Below, one piece after another: positions 1 to 8,551 of a stretch of 64,000 bases of DNA. The position numbers and the translations under genes are program-made. Position 1 is the stretch's first letter. Every line of letters begins with the position of its first letter. Source of the stretch: Candidatus Peribacteria bacterium (GTDB taxonomy: Bacteria; Patescibacteriota; Gracilibacteria; Peribacterales; Peribacteraceae); the NCBI GenBank assembly GCA_023038255.1, contig CP082927.1, positions 1,130,146-1,194,145 on the forward strand. Reading direction: 5' to 3'. The notes under the pieces are model-generated. The model was given only the letters and a program-made list of their open reading frames with translations. It searched no databases and was not told where the DNA came from.

Positions 1-1
1 G

Positions 2-238
2 CTCTCAAAGCTGACCGGCATCGATGTCCCGGCAAAGATCACCGCAGAATTCCGGAAGAACGATGTGCGTCACTGTTTTGCAGATACCACGAAAGCAGAG
101 TCGATCCTTGGTTGGCAGCCGACCGTCAGCTTTGAAAAAGGCATGGAAGAACTTGTGTCGTGGGGCGAAAAGCAGGAGGCTGTAGACAAATTTGCAGAAG
201 CAGAAGCTGTCCTGAAAAACCTCAACCTCCAGTCATGA
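2..238 (+). CDS. NAD-dependent epimerase/dehydratase, C-terminal end (partial)
   Basis: The frame is open from base 2 to a TGA at 236-238, giving the last 78 residues of a protein whose start lies outside the window. The segment ESILGWQPTVSFEKGMEEL has the usual layout of the C-terminal substrate-domain end of extended short-chain dehydrogenases (sugar nucleotide epimerases and dehydratases). The NAD-binding fold and catalytic Tyr-Lys are not visible, so substrate cannot be called. The TGA overlaps the ATG of the next glycosyltransferase (ATGA), so the two are probably co-translated and belong to the same glycan locus. Confidence 0.7.
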   Translation, partial: LSKLTGIDVPAKITAEFRKNDVRHCFADTTKAESILGWQPTVSFEKGMEELVSWGEKQEAVDKFAEAEAVLKNLNLQS

Positions 239-945
239 TTTCCGTCGTCATTCCCGCCCACAACGAAGAGCGCAACATCCGCACCACCGTGCTGGGCGTT
301 GTGACGAATGTGAAAAATCCGCATGAGGTGATCGTGGTTGCGGACCATTGTTCGGATAAGACTGAGGAGATCGTGACAGAACTGATGCAGGCCTATCCGC
401 AGATAAAAATGGTGAAGAATACCGAGCGGAAAGGCAGTTTCAGTAATTCCGTGATTACCGGCCTCAAAGCTGCAACAGGTGATCTGGTTGTACCGGTGAT
501 GGCCGATAACTGTGATGACCCAACAACGATTGATCGAATGGCAGCTGCGATGACAGAACGATCTGCCGATGTCGTGTGCGGATCGAGATACATCAAAGGC
601 GGACACAAAGAAGGCGGGCCCATTCTCCAGAACATCCTCTCCCGCGTCGTCTGCTACAGCCTGAAAATCCTCACCGGCGTCCCCACCTGGGACTGCGCAA
701 ACTCCTACAAAATGTACCGTCGTCCATTCCTCCAGAGCCTCCCGTTTGATATCCCCGATGCCGGCACCGAGTACTCCATGGCCCTCCTCTTCCGCGCCTA
801 CAAAGCAGGCGGCAAAATCACCGAAATCCCGACCAGCTGGAAAGGCCGGCCTATGCCGATCGGTCAGGAATGGAAAATCCTGAAGCGGTTCCCGGGATAC
901 TGGTACTGGTATAACCGGGCAATCAAGAAGAAGGTGCAGGAATAA
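235..945 (+). CDS. GT2 family glycosyltransferase (DPM1-like)
   Basis: This 236-residue protein begins ISVVIPAHNEERNI, the classical GT-A nucleotide-sugar-binding start of family 2 glycosyltransferases, followed by VADHCSDKTEEI and an acidic ADNCDDP segment that fits the metal-binding DxD position. No C-terminal membrane helices are seen, so it resembles soluble or peripheral polyprenyl-phosphate sugar transferases. The ATG at 235 overlaps the upstream stop, and an in-frame upstream extension to 160 would lie inside the preceding gene, so 235 is preferred. Its TAA (943-945) directly abuts the stop of the convergent HD-domain gene with no spacer. Donor and acceptor are unknown. Confidence 0.88.
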   Translation: MISVVIPAHNEERNIRTTVLGVVTNVKNPHEVIVVADHCSDKTEEIVTELMQAYPQIKMVKNTERKGSFSNSVITGLKAATGDLVVPVMADNCDDPTTIDRMAAAMTERSADVVCGSRYIKGGHKEGGPILQNILSRVVCYSLKILTGVPTWDCANSYKMYRRPFLQSLPFDIPDAGTEYSMALLFRAYKAGGKITEIPTSWKGRPMPIGQEWKILKRFPGYWYWYNRAIKKKVQE

Positions 946-1872
946 TCAGCGCTGATCCACCCCATTGAATCGTGAATGCACGAGACGATCGATGATTTCA
1001 GGCAGGCGTACTGGCTGCATCATTTCCTCTAGTGATTCATCTGAATGAAGGATTGTAGCGACAATTGCGCGTAGGCGTTCAATGCCGATCATATTAAAAA
1101 GACGCCGCTCAACTGCATGACCGACTTCCTGTTGTGCATCAAAAGTTGGCATATTAAAACCATCACGGCTTACTCCTTCATTGTTCAGATTCTGATATGC
1201 AGAATTTGTACGATTCATATTCATGCGTTTATCCAGATCGTTCTCAAGGTATCCTGTTTCGGCATTGATAAATGCGGGATCAATAGGAGCAGAACCGCGC
1301 GTAATATCATCAACGTAATGCAGAACCAGCCACGCAATATCCGCTTCTGACAGATTTTCTTTGCTAAGAATATATCGGGCCTCGGGGATACTTGTGTGTC
1401 CGGCAGCCATAGAAATATGAACGATGTCGGAATCAAATCCTTCATTATTAATATTCGTCCAAGTGCGCGCTCCAGCCTGATCATAGGCATCCCATTCTGA
1501 TGTTGATTCCCTCTTAGCGTGCTGCATCAGCAGTCTTTCCTCATACTTTCCGGCATCATGTAAAATAGCCGCCGTCTGCAGTTTCTTTTTCATATCAGCA
1601 GACAGATCAACAATAACTCCCAATTCATGCACACGTGCAGCAACAACGAGTACATGTTCAAGCACGCCCTGTCGTCCCGGGTTTGCAGGTTTGTCCGCTT
1701 CATAACGCTGTTCGAGTTCAGCACGATAATGATGCATTCTTGGCGTATCGAAATGACCACTTTCCTTATGCATTCTCCATGCAGTCAAGGGAACACTCTG
1801 AGCTAAATCGCTAAAAAACTGTGTCTTTGTTGGCAATGAATCAGTCGGTTCTGAATCAGGATGAGAAAGCAT
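946..1872 (-). CDS. HD-domain phosphohydrolase-like protein
   Basis: The 308-residue product has an HD-superfamily core: a histidine in EHVLVVAARVHELG (about residues 76-90), the HD pair in AAILHDAGKYEERLL, and a later histidine in HISMAAGHTSIPEARYIL. These are the expected metal ligands of HD phosphohydrolases acting on nucleotides or phosphate esters. The start at 1872 is chosen because upstream in-frame codons run through an AT-rich promoter and a TTGACA/TAATAT promoter ends 7 bases before it. It is a single gene embedded in a glycan locus with no obvious link to it. The substrate cannot be told from the sequence. Confidence 0.7.
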   Translation of the reverse strand: MLSHPDSEPTDSLPTKTQFFSDLAQSVPLTAWRMHKESGHFDTPRMHHYRAELEQRYEADKPANPGRQGVLEHVLVVAARVHELGVIVDLSADMKKKLQTAAILHDAGKYEERLLMQHAKRESTSEWDAYDQAGARTWTNINNEGFDSDIVHISMAAGHTSIPEARYILSKENLSEADIAWLVLHYVDDITRGSAPIDPAFINAETGYLENDLDKRMNMNRTNSAYQNLNNEGVSRDGFNMPTFDAQQEVGHAVERRLFNMIGIERLRAIVATILHSDESLEEMMQPVRLPEIIDRLVHSRFNGVDQR

Positions 1873-1879
1873 ATTTGAT

Positions 1880-1907
1880 ATATTAATAAAATTTACATAT
1901 TTGTCAA
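1880..1907 (-). promoter_or_regulatory. Promoter of HD-domain gene, near-leaderless
   Basis: A consensus TTGACA (1902-1907) and TAATAT (1880-1885) are separated by 16 bases on the minus strand. Only 7 bases lie between the -10 box and the ATG at 1872, so transcription should start at or next to the start codon. Confidence 0.6.
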
Positions 1908-2972
1908 TATGCCCACAATCCTCTCCCCCGTCTGCCCATCCCACAAATCCGGTACCGTCACATCAAGCGGAACAGGGTGTTCAGCAAACGCGAGCATAAT
2001 GCTGCGGTCTGCGTGGACAGCCGTATCGACCAGGACATTGCTGCCACTGGCGATGGTAGCGGGGCGCTCGGTATTGCGACGGAGTGTGAAACAGCGCTTC
2101 TGCAAATACACAGCTTCTTCCTGAATACCGCCAGAATCCGTGAGGATGAAGGAACTCTCTTTCACCATGCGAATGAAAGGGACGTATCCGAGCGGCGGAA
2201 TCAGTTCGATGGTCGGTGCAACGCTGTCGCCAAGGTTAAACTCAGTGATGGCATGCATCAGACGGTGGTGTGCAGGAAGCACGAGCGGCATATGCCGGGA
2301 GATTTCTGAGAAAAATGACAGTACTTCGCGAAGCGTCTCCGGGTTATCGACATTACTCGGGCGGTGCAGCGTGGCAACGGCAAACGGGCCGTCAAAACGA
2401 ACAGGTAATTCTGCAGCCTGAATAAGGGGCATCATGCGGACAAGCGTGTCGATCATGGTGTTTCCCACCAGGAAAATTTTGCCACCCACACCCTCCTCTT
2501 TCAGATGCTCCACACCCGCACCCTCACTGCAGAAAAGAATGTCTGCAAGGCCGTCGACTTCAATGCGATTCAGTTCTTCGGGCATGGAAGGATCGAATGA
2601 GCGGAGTCCGGCTTCGACATGACCAAGCATATAGCCACACTTCTTTGCAGCGCGCGCGGCAGCAAGAGCCCCGTTCACATCACCATACACCAAAATAAGA
2701 TCCGGCTGAATGCTCGGAAAAACATCGCAGCAGGCAATCTCCGTGGCAGCCAAAAGCTCCTCACGCGTACCGCCATGAATCCCGAGATTGTAGTCCGGAA
2801 GCGGGATGGAAAGCTGCTCAAAGAAGATATCAGAGAAGAGTGGATCGTAGTGCTGACCCGTGTGAACAATCACATGCCTGAACTCGCCGCCGTGTTTTGC
2901 CAGCGCATGATGGACTGCCGCCACTTTCACGAAGTTGGGGCGCGCCGAACAGACAGAGACAATCGTCTTCAT
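1893..2972 (-). CDS. wecB: UDP-N-acetylglucosamine 2-epimerase, non-hydrolysing
   Basis: This 359-residue protein starts MKTIVSVCSARPNFVKVA and carries the family landmarks VIVHTGQHYD, VYGDVNGALA, HVEAGLRS, EELNRIEVDGLAD and TDSGGIQEEA. The family interconverts UDP-GlcNAc and UDP-ManNAc, or in WbpI-type enzymes their 3-amino uronic derivatives, in the cytoplasm. It overlaps the stop of the upstream GT4 gene by 4 bases (ATGA), which fixes the start at 2972. Given the oxidoreductase/aminotransferase/acyltransferase cassette at 7533-10980, a WbpI-like role on a 2,3-diamino sugar is possible, but sequence alone does not separate it from WecB. Confidence 0.88.
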   Translation of the reverse strand: MKTIVSVCSARPNFVKVAAVHHALAKHGGEFRHVIVHTGQHYDPLFSDIFFEQLSIPLPDYNLGIHGGTREELLAATEIACCDVFPSIQPDLILVYGDVNGALAAARAAKKCGYMLGHVEAGLRSFDPSMPEELNRIEVDGLADILFCSEGAGVEHLKEEGVGGKIFLVGNTMIDTLVRMMPLIQAAELPVRFDGPFAVATLHRPSNVDNPETLREVLSFFSEISRHMPLVLPAHHRLMHAITEFNLGDSVAPTIELIPPLGYVPFIRMVKESSFILTDSGGIQEEAVYLQKRCFTLRRNTERPATIASGSNVLVDTAVHADRSIMLAFAEHPVPLDVTVPDLWDGQTGERIVGILTNM

Positions 2973-4129
2973 GCCTTGATGGTAGCAGCATCCAGAATTC
3001 TCTTCATGCGTTCTTCCCACGAATGGGTTTTCACAAGCTCCTGCGCCTTTGTCGCACGTTCTGCGGCCTCCTGCGGATGGTCTTTAATCCAATGGAGGGC
3101 AAGAACCAGGCTTTGAGCATCACCGGGTTTGCAGAAAACTGCAGTATCGTGATTGAGCACATCGCGGACTGTCGGGAGATCAGACGTCACAATCGGGCGA
3201 CCAGCGGCCATATATTCAAACATTTTAAGCGGCGACATGTTGAAGCGGTAATGCGGAAAATCCGGGAATGGCATGACAAACATATCGCAGGCAGCAAGCG
3301 CGAGCGGAACATCGCTACCCGGCACTTCACCGGTAAAGAGAATGTCCATCGGGCCAAGCCCATATGATGCAGCCATCGCTTCGTATTCTTTGCGATCAGA
3401 TTCCGGTCCACCAACCACCAGTCCGAAAAATTCATGGGAATCGTGCAGATATTTGAGCGCCTCCAGCAGTGTCCCCACCCCCTTCTCCATCCCCAGAGTC
3501 TTCAGACGTCCGACGTATCCGACAACCAGTCTGTTGGTCTGGATTTTATACGCATCGCGCGCAGCATCACGCGTGGGCAACGCTGCAAAGCGGGTCAGAT
3601 CAACCGCATCTCCCGCAACCATCAAACGCTCCGGGAGCACGCCCCACGAGAGCAGCGTGTCGCGCATGGGAGAGGTGAGGCAGGAGACAATCCGGCACTG
3701 ATTACACTGTTTGATGAATGCTCTTTTGTTACGGCGCGGCAGCTGATGCAGTTCGACAATCACAGGGATAGTGCTTTCAAGCAGTGCAGGCAGTAGAGCC
3801 GGGCTGCGGGTGTAGACCATATCAAAGCGCTCCTGTGTCAGAGTCGTTTTCAGAGCACGACGCAAAAGCACGTTGAGCGTCAGAAGCCCCGTGACTCCGG
3901 GAAGCAGTGGCGAGTCGATGGGATCAAACGACCCGAGATGTTCTATGTTCACACGCCGGTCGGCGTTGTAATACGTCCAATAATCATCAGTCACAACGTT
4001 CTTCCGGAACGGGGCAAACACCGTCACCTCGTGACCCAGATGCGCGAGCGCATCACACACCTGCGCGACCTGATGGCCGTGGGCGCGTTCACTCGGAAGC
4101 CGGACGTTGGTGCAGTAAGCAATACGCAT
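2969..4129 (-). CDS. GT4 family glycosyltransferase
   Basis: The 386-residue protein has a GT-B fold. The N-terminal half begins MRIAYCTNVRLPSERAHGHQ, a start often seen in GT4 enzymes that bind the acceptor near a glycine/histidine loop. The C-terminal half has GYVGRL, EKGVGTLLEALKYL and the donor-binding segment MSPLKMFEYMAAGRPIVTSD with the E-x7-E type spacing. No membrane segments are seen. The ATG at 4129 is favoured over more upstream codons because these would add a low-complexity, cysteine-rich extension unlike the family. A TATCCT hexamer lies 9 bases upstream. It is coupled by overlap to the 2-epimerase gene. Confidence 0.87.
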   Translation of the reverse strand: MRIAYCTNVRLPSERAHGHQVAQVCDALAHLGHEVTVFAPFRKNVVTDDYWTYYNADRRVNIEHLGSFDPIDSPLLPGVTGLLTLNVLLRRALKTTLTQERFDMVYTRSPALLPALLESTIPVIVELHQLPRRNKRAFIKQCNQCRIVSCLTSPMRDTLLSWGVLPERLMVAGDAVDLTRFAALPTRDAARDAYKIQTNRLVVGYVGRLKTLGMEKGVGTLLEALKYLHDSHEFFGLVVGGPESDRKEYEAMAASYGLGPMDILFTGEVPGSDVPLALAACDMFVMPFPDFPHYRFNMSPLKMFEYMAAGRPIVTSDLPTVRDVLNHDTAVFCKPGDAQSLVLALHWIKDHPQEAAERATKAQELVKTHSWEERMKRILDAATIKA

Positions 4130-4151
4130 GGACGAAGCAGGATAGCACACT

Positions 4152-5783
4152 TCACCTACTCCGCAGAGCCCACAAACTCCAGCCATTTCCGCTTTCTGTC
4201 TTTTCAAAGAGTGTCGGATCGATCGTCCAGAGCGGGTAGAGCGTTTCATTCCAAAGAAGCAGATCGACGTTATACGCCTCCAATGCAGCACGAGGATTCA
4301 AGAACAGTGTTGTACAGAGAGAGCGCACTTCGGCCTCCCGTACATCGAGCAAATGCTCACCACGGAACTGTGTCAGCTCCCAGGCAATCGCACGGGTATC
4401 GGGGCCGGCGGGATGAAACAGCTGGGACAAACAACTACGACGAATATAGTCCGCATCGCTCACAAGCAGGCTCTGAACATATGGTGTAAAGACGACGCTG
4501 TCATCGGTCCAGGCCGCAACGAGCAGGCTGGTTTTCCCGTCGGAGAGGATAGCGTGACGCGTGCCATCTGTCAGATGCCTGAGAGCGGGTGCAAGGTACT
4601 GCATATTCAGATCTGACTGTTTTGCAAAAGGTAACTTCCATGTAATGCGGTAGTCCCAGAATCCTGCAACCAGCAATATGGATGTAATAATGAGGACGAG
4701 TGTGGAGGGCCACTTCACAAGAGCTGTGCGTAAACGGACAGGGTCGTGCGCAAGAACAGTGGCAGCCATGGCAACCGCAGCCAGGCAGACGAACGGATAA
4801 TAATGACTGGAAAGCATCAGATCTTTTCCGTGGATGACATTCTGATGCATGACCACAAACGCGCTGATGACGAGCGAGACCGGCACAAGCAACACCTCAC
4901 GCAGATCCTTCCTGCGGATAAAAATCGTCAGCGATGCAATGACCAGAAGCAAAAGGAGCACGGCGCGCTCAGGTGATTCAATCGCATGGGACGGATAGAG
5001 CCCACTGCGATACGACGCGACATCAGAAAAAACCGAGCTGGTCACCTGCATCACCCAGGTCTGGAAGAGCAATGGCAATGCCACAAGAAATGTGACCGTT
5101 CCCATTCCGATAAGCCGACGCAGTGAGACATCATTTGTGCCTGAGCGTGGAAATGCGATGAACTGCAGAAGCAAAACACATGCACAGGCTGCCCACAAAA
5201 ACGTCCACGCCCAGAAGTACACCCCGGGGAGCACGCCAATCAGAAGGGCGGCAAGCAGACAGCGGACCATGCCGCCACGCGAACGGGCATTCGCAAAGAC
5301 CAGAAGGACGAGTGCGGTATACGGCAAAGTGAAAGACAGATTTACCGGCCGCTGGAGCGACCCGAGAACCATGACGGTATAAAGCGCAGTCAGGAGCAGA
5401 GACATCCGTGCAGACACCCCGAGCCGGCGCAAGAAGAGCGAAAAGAAGACAAAGAAAAGCGGCGCAATCAGAACCATCAGGAGCACTCCCGCCTCCGGTC
5501 CGCGAAGCCCTGTCCCCTGCAGCAAAAATCCGGTAATGAATTCCACTGACGCCGATCCCACTCCCTGAATCCCTGGGCCTGTAATGCCATTACTCACTTC
5601 ATCAAACCGTCCAAGCAGCGCAGTCTGGATACGGTCATAATACGCGCCATCATCTCCGGTCCGCAGCGGCACCAATCCCTGATAATCCGGATACGACGCA
5701 TAGCGCACAAACGGAAACAGAATCCACGCCGCCAAAAACAAAGCAGCCACTCCAAGCACAAGACGATACGTGCGTTCAGACAT
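4152..5783 (-). CDS. Multi-pass membrane protein, GT-C-like; paralogue of the next gene
   Basis: This 543-residue protein has an N-terminal membrane helix, an extracytoplasmic loop with GDDGAYYDRIQ, about ten further hydrophobic segments, and a soluble C-terminal part ending in LWNETLYPLWTIDP. This layout resembles GT-C enzymes such as STT3/PMT-type polyprenyl-phosphate sugar transferases; the acidic DDGAYYDR in the first loop would be the place for a catalytic Asp. The phrase MHQNVIH followed by SSHYYP is shared with the adjacent paralogue at 5827-7440. Function is inferred from topology only; a polymerase-type role in glycan assembly is an alternative. Confidence 0.7.
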   Translation of the reverse strand: MSERTYRLVLGVAALFLAAWILFPFVRYASYPDYQGLVPLRTGDDGAYYDRIQTALLGRFDEVSNGITGPGIQGVGSASVEFITGFLLQGTGLRGPEAGVLLMVLIAPLFFVFFSLFLRRLGVSARMSLLLTALYTVMVLGSLQRPVNLSFTLPYTALVLLVFANARSRGGMVRCLLAALLIGVLPGVYFWAWTFLWAACACVLLLQFIAFPRSGTNDVSLRRLIGMGTVTFLVALPLLFQTWVMQVTSSVFSDVASYRSGLYPSHAIESPERAVLLLLLVIASLTIFIRRKDLREVLLVPVSLVISAFVVMHQNVIHGKDLMLSSHYYPFVCLAAVAMAATVLAHDPVRLRTALVKWPSTLVLIITSILLVAGFWDYRITWKLPFAKQSDLNMQYLAPALRHLTDGTRHAILSDGKTSLLVAAWTDDSVVFTPYVQSLLVSDADYIRRSCLSQLFHPAGPDTRAIAWELTQFRGEHLLDVREAEVRSLCTTLFLNPRAALEAYNVDLLLWNETLYPLWTIDPTLFEKTESGNGWSLWALRSR

Positions 5784-5789
5784 AGTTGT

Positions 5790-5795
5790 ATCCTA
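5790..5795 (-). promoter_or_regulatory. -10 box TAGGAT, leaderless position
   Basis: TAGGAT on the minus strand lies exactly 6 bases before the ATG at 5783, where transcription would begin at the start codon. The same layout occurs before the genes starting at 7440 and 17159. Confidence 0.45.
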
Positions 5796-5827
5796 CCGAA
5801 CCCCGACCTAAACCCAAACCCCCGCCC
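5796..5827. repeat. Short tandem repeat, ACCCNA theme
   Basis: Imperfect repeats of CCGAAC/CCCGAC/CTAAAC/CCAAAC fill the gap between two membrane-protein genes. The same theme sits at 7453-7479 and 17172-17203, each time 11 bases before a minus-strand start codon. Confidence 0.7.
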
Positions 5828-7440
5828 TATTGTGTCACTTTCCATAAAATCCAGTCTTCCCCCTCCTGTGCTTCAGTCAATCCAAGGCGCGCTGCATCCA
5901 CAGTCCAAGCCGGACGCTGTTCTTTGTTCCATAAAAAGAGACTCACATTATACTTCCGGAAATAGGTGAGAGGATCGGCCTTCACACGGATACAGGTCTC
6001 GGTAATAAGACGCTGCTGGTACGCCTGATACACCGCTGACTGCAGGATTCTGTTGTACTCAAAATCAAGGACGCGGTTTCCCTCCGGTTGAGGATTCGCA
6101 ATTTCTGCAACGCAGTAGCGCTCTACCAAGTCAGCATCGGAGATAAAGAGGAATCGGGCGTGTGTCGTGTAGACAATGCCATGGTCCGTCCATGCGGTGA
6201 CGATGCGCCCGGTGTCGGCGTCAGTGAGAATGGTTTGGCGGGGCTGATCTTTCAGGAGCGCGATGGCACTGGCCATATGCTGATCCCGGAAATCCTCCGG
6301 CTTCGGAATGAAGAATGCATGGGCGAAAAAATAGTCAGAGACACCGGCTACAAGAAAAACAGCCGCGATTCCTGCAACAGCAATTCTTGCCGGCATCCAG
6401 ACCCGTCGTAACAGAACCCACGCGCCACAGACGGTCGTGCTGATGAGTAGCTGCGGATAATAGTGGGACGCAAACATCAGTACACGTTCATGCAGTACGT
6501 TCTGATGCATGGCAAGAACGATGCCCAAGAGGAACGATACTGCCGCGATATATGTCCAATCGGAGCGATACGATTTAAAGAGGGAGAAAAGAGCGGCAAG
6601 CTGCAGGAGAAGAAAGGCGGACCGGACCGGGGACTCGGGAAAACGCTGGTACAGGAAACTCGCGCGGATAGAGACTTCGGGATAGATGGCATTGCCGAAT
6701 AGCGAAATGGTCTGCAGGGCAAAAGGTACTGCAAGAAGCAGAATTCCGAGTGCCAGCAGGACCGTAAAGAACGGCGACCGCCGAAGGAGATTTGTATCCG
6801 GTCCGGAAAAAAGCGAGAGCAGGACAAACGATCCCACGACCGCCCAACTCCAGGTCCAGCTCCAGAAATAAATATACGGCATCAACCCCAGCAAAAAGAT
6901 GCCAATTAGCAGATGAGTGACTGACGGTTTCCGGAAGAACAGGAAAAATGCGAGGAGAGCCGCAATAGTCGGCACAAAGCTCCAGCCCGGATGCACCACG
7001 CGGGTCAGGCCATGGAACATCACGGAAAAGAGGACAAGTGTCATGCCAAGTGACCAGCGTTTCGGGAAACAAAGCGTCGTAAAGAGCAGATAAAAAAGGA
7101 CAAACAGAAGCGGTGTCAGGACGCCGGTCACAATGACACTGAGAGTCGGTGCATCGACCGGAATCCATCCGAACAGCACCCCGATCACCTTCTCCACCCC
7201 CGCAACCTGCAATCCTTCAATCCCTGAGCCAATAGGCGTAATCGCATTCGACGCTTCCTCCGGATACCCCACCAAGACCCGCTGCAGACGGCTGTCATAG
7301 TTTGCATAGTCTTTATCCCGCATGATCGTCAGTCCCTGAAAATCGGGAGAGAACGTATGCAAAACATACGGCAGCACAGACAAAAAGCCGGCAATCACCG
7401 CACAAAGAAGTACCAGAGAGAGAAATGAATCCCGTCGCAT
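5827..7440 (-). CDS. Multi-pass membrane protein, GT-C-like; paralogue of the previous gene
   Basis: The 537-residue product has the same plan as the gene at 4152-5783: one N-terminal helix, a first loop with RDKDYANYDSRLQ, a bundle of about ten helices, a MHQNVLH...ASHYYP motif, and a soluble tail with ISDADLVERYC and LFLWNKEQRPAWTVDA. The paralogue has VSDADYIRRSC and LLLWNETLYPLWTIDP at the matching places. The two are tandem and clearly homologous but well diverged. GT-C-type transfer of a lipid-linked sugar is the likely role; no specific family is certain. The ATG at 7440 has a TATAGT box 6 bases upstream. Confidence 0.7.
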   Translation of the reverse strand: MRRDSFLSLVLLCAVIAGFLSVLPYVLHTFSPDFQGLTIMRDKDYANYDSRLQRVLVGYPEEASNAITPIGSGIEGLQVAGVEKVIGVLFGWIPVDAPTLSVIVTGVLTPLLFVLFYLLFTTLCFPKRWSLGMTLVLFSVMFHGLTRVVHPGWSFVPTIAALLAFFLFFRKPSVTHLLIGIFLLGLMPYIYFWSWTWSWAVVGSFVLLSLFSGPDTNLLRRSPFFTVLLALGILLLAVPFALQTISLFGNAIYPEVSIRASFLYQRFPESPVRSAFLLLQLAALFSLFKSYRSDWTYIAAVSFLLGIVLAMHQNVLHERVLMFASHYYPQLLISTTVCGAWVLLRRVWMPARIAVAGIAAVFLVAGVSDYFFAHAFFIPKPEDFRDQHMASAIALLKDQPRQTILTDADTGRIVTAWTDHGIVYTTHARFLFISDADLVERYCVAEIANPQPEGNRVLDFEYNRILQSAVYQAYQQRLITETCIRVKADPLTYFRKYNVSLFLWNKEQRPAWTVDAARLGLTEAQEGEDWILWKVTQ

Positions 7441-7446
7441 GCTCAG

Positions 7447-7452
7447 ACTATA
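7447..7452 (-). promoter_or_regulatory. -10 box TATAGT, leaderless position
   Basis: TATAGT on the minus strand ends 6 bases before the ATG at 7440, consistent with a leaderless transcript. The -35 region falls in the repeat tract and is weak. Confidence 0.5.
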
Positions 7453-7517
7453 CCGAACCCCGACCCGAACCCGAACCCATCATTTTCAATTTTCAATTCT
7501 CAATTCTCAATTTTTCC
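7453..7517. repeat. Two adjacent short tandem repeats (ACCCGA and TTTCAATTC themes)
   Basis: Bases 7453-7479 repeat the unit ACCCGA; bases 7483-7517 repeat TTTCAATTC/TCTCAATTC. They occupy the divergent promoter gap between the membrane protein and the oxidoreductase, so they form the upstream region of both promoters. Confidence 0.75.
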
Positions 7518-7520
7518 TTC

Positions 7521-7526
7521 TATACT
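7521..7526 (+). promoter_or_regulatory. -10 box TATACT of the amino-sugar operon, leaderless position
   Basis: TATACT ends exactly 6 bases before the ATG at 7533, so the operon 7533-11689 is probably transcribed from the start codon itself. Confidence 0.55.
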
Positions 7527-7532
7527 CCCTCC

Positions 7533-8549
7533 ATGTCCACCCTCTCAATCGGTATCGTCGGCCTTGGTTACTGGGGACCGAATCTGTTCCGGAACTTCAG
7601 TGCAGCGGACGGCTGGACAGTGAAATACGGATGCGACCTGGAACAGAAGAATCTGGATAAAATGCGCGCGCAGTATCCGTCTGTCACCCACACCCAATCA
7701 CTCGACGATCTCCTGAACGATCCCGAGCTGACCGCCATTGCTGTCGCAACACCCACACGGGGACATTTTCCGATCGCAAAAGCGGCGCTCGAACACGGCA
7801 AGCATGTTCTTATTGAAAAACCGATCACTTCAACCGTTGCGGAAGCTGATGAGCTGATTGCCCTCGCCAAAAGCAAAAACCTGCATATCCTGGTCGACCA
7901 CACATTCGTCTACACAGGCGCTGTCCGGAAGATTAAAGAGTTAGTCGACAACCGCGATCTGGGGGATCTCTATTACTTCGACTCGTCGCGCATTAACCTG
8001 GGACTGATTCAGAAAGATGTAAATGTTCTCTGGGATCTTGCCATCCACGACCTCTCGATTCTCGGCCTGATCTGCGATCTCACAACCATCAAAACGCTCT
8101 TCGCACACGGCAGCAAACACTATGGAGACCAGGAGGAAATCGGCCATCTGCACATGTCTTTTGAGGGCGGATTTGAAGCGCATATCCATGTGAGCTGGCT
8201 CTCTCCGGTCAAGCTCCGCCAGACAATTATCGGTGGAACAAACAAAATGGTTCTGTTTGATGACATCCATCCTTCCGAAAAAATCCGCATCTACGACACC
8301 GGCGTCCAGCGCGGCGCATTGGGCGAATCAAAAGATGCCAGCCCGTTCTTCCCCATCTACAGAAGCGGCGATGTACTGATCCCGAAACTCGATAACACAG
8401 AGGCCCTCCGCCTGGAAGCAAACCATTTCCGCGCAGTGATTGAAGGGGTGGAAGAACCGAAAGTACCCGGAGAACAGGGCCGGAAAATTCTCCAGATTCT
8501 GGAATACGCGAACCAGTCGATTGCAGAAAACCGCCCCCTTACCTTCTAA
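7533..8549 (+). CDS. Gfo/Idh/MocA-family sugar oxidoreductase
   Basis: This 338-residue enzyme starts STLSIGIVGLGYWGPNL, a Rossmann GxGxxG nucleotide-binding start, and has the family EKP motif in HVLIEKPITS (about residue 98). The C-terminal half is the alpha/beta substrate domain with HDLSILG. Members of this family in sugar clusters oxidise a hydroxyl to a ketone with NAD(P), for example WbpB on UDP-GlcNAcA C3. It heads an operon with an acyltransferase, a formyltransferase and a DegT aminotransferase, which supports ketone formation before amination. The start at 7533 avoids an N-terminal extension read from tandem repeat DNA and is placed 6 bases after a TATACT box. Confidence 0.88.
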   Translation: MSTLSIGIVGLGYWGPNLFRNFSAADGWTVKYGCDLEQKNLDKMRAQYPSVTHTQSLDDLLNDPELTAIAVATPTRGHFPIAKAALEHGKHVLIEKPITSTVAEADELIALAKSKNLHILVDHTFVYTGAVRKIKELVDNRDLGDLYYFDSSRINLGLIQKDVNVLWDLAIHDLSILGLICDLTTIKTLFAHGSKHYGDQEEIGHLHMSFEGGFEAHIHVSWLSPVKLRQTIIGGTNKMVLFDDIHPSEKIRIYDTGVQRGALGESKDASPFFPIYRSGDVLIPKLDNTEALRLEANHFRAVIEGVEEPKVPGEQGRKILQILEYANQSIAENRPLTF

Positions 8550-8551
8550 GC

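Noticed and set aside
235-238. Recoding of TGA as glycine (Gracilibacteria code)
   Set aside because: TGA ends many genes at sensible family lengths and forms ATGA overlaps here and at 2969, 9013, 12871, 15088, 16164, 20528 and 30957.
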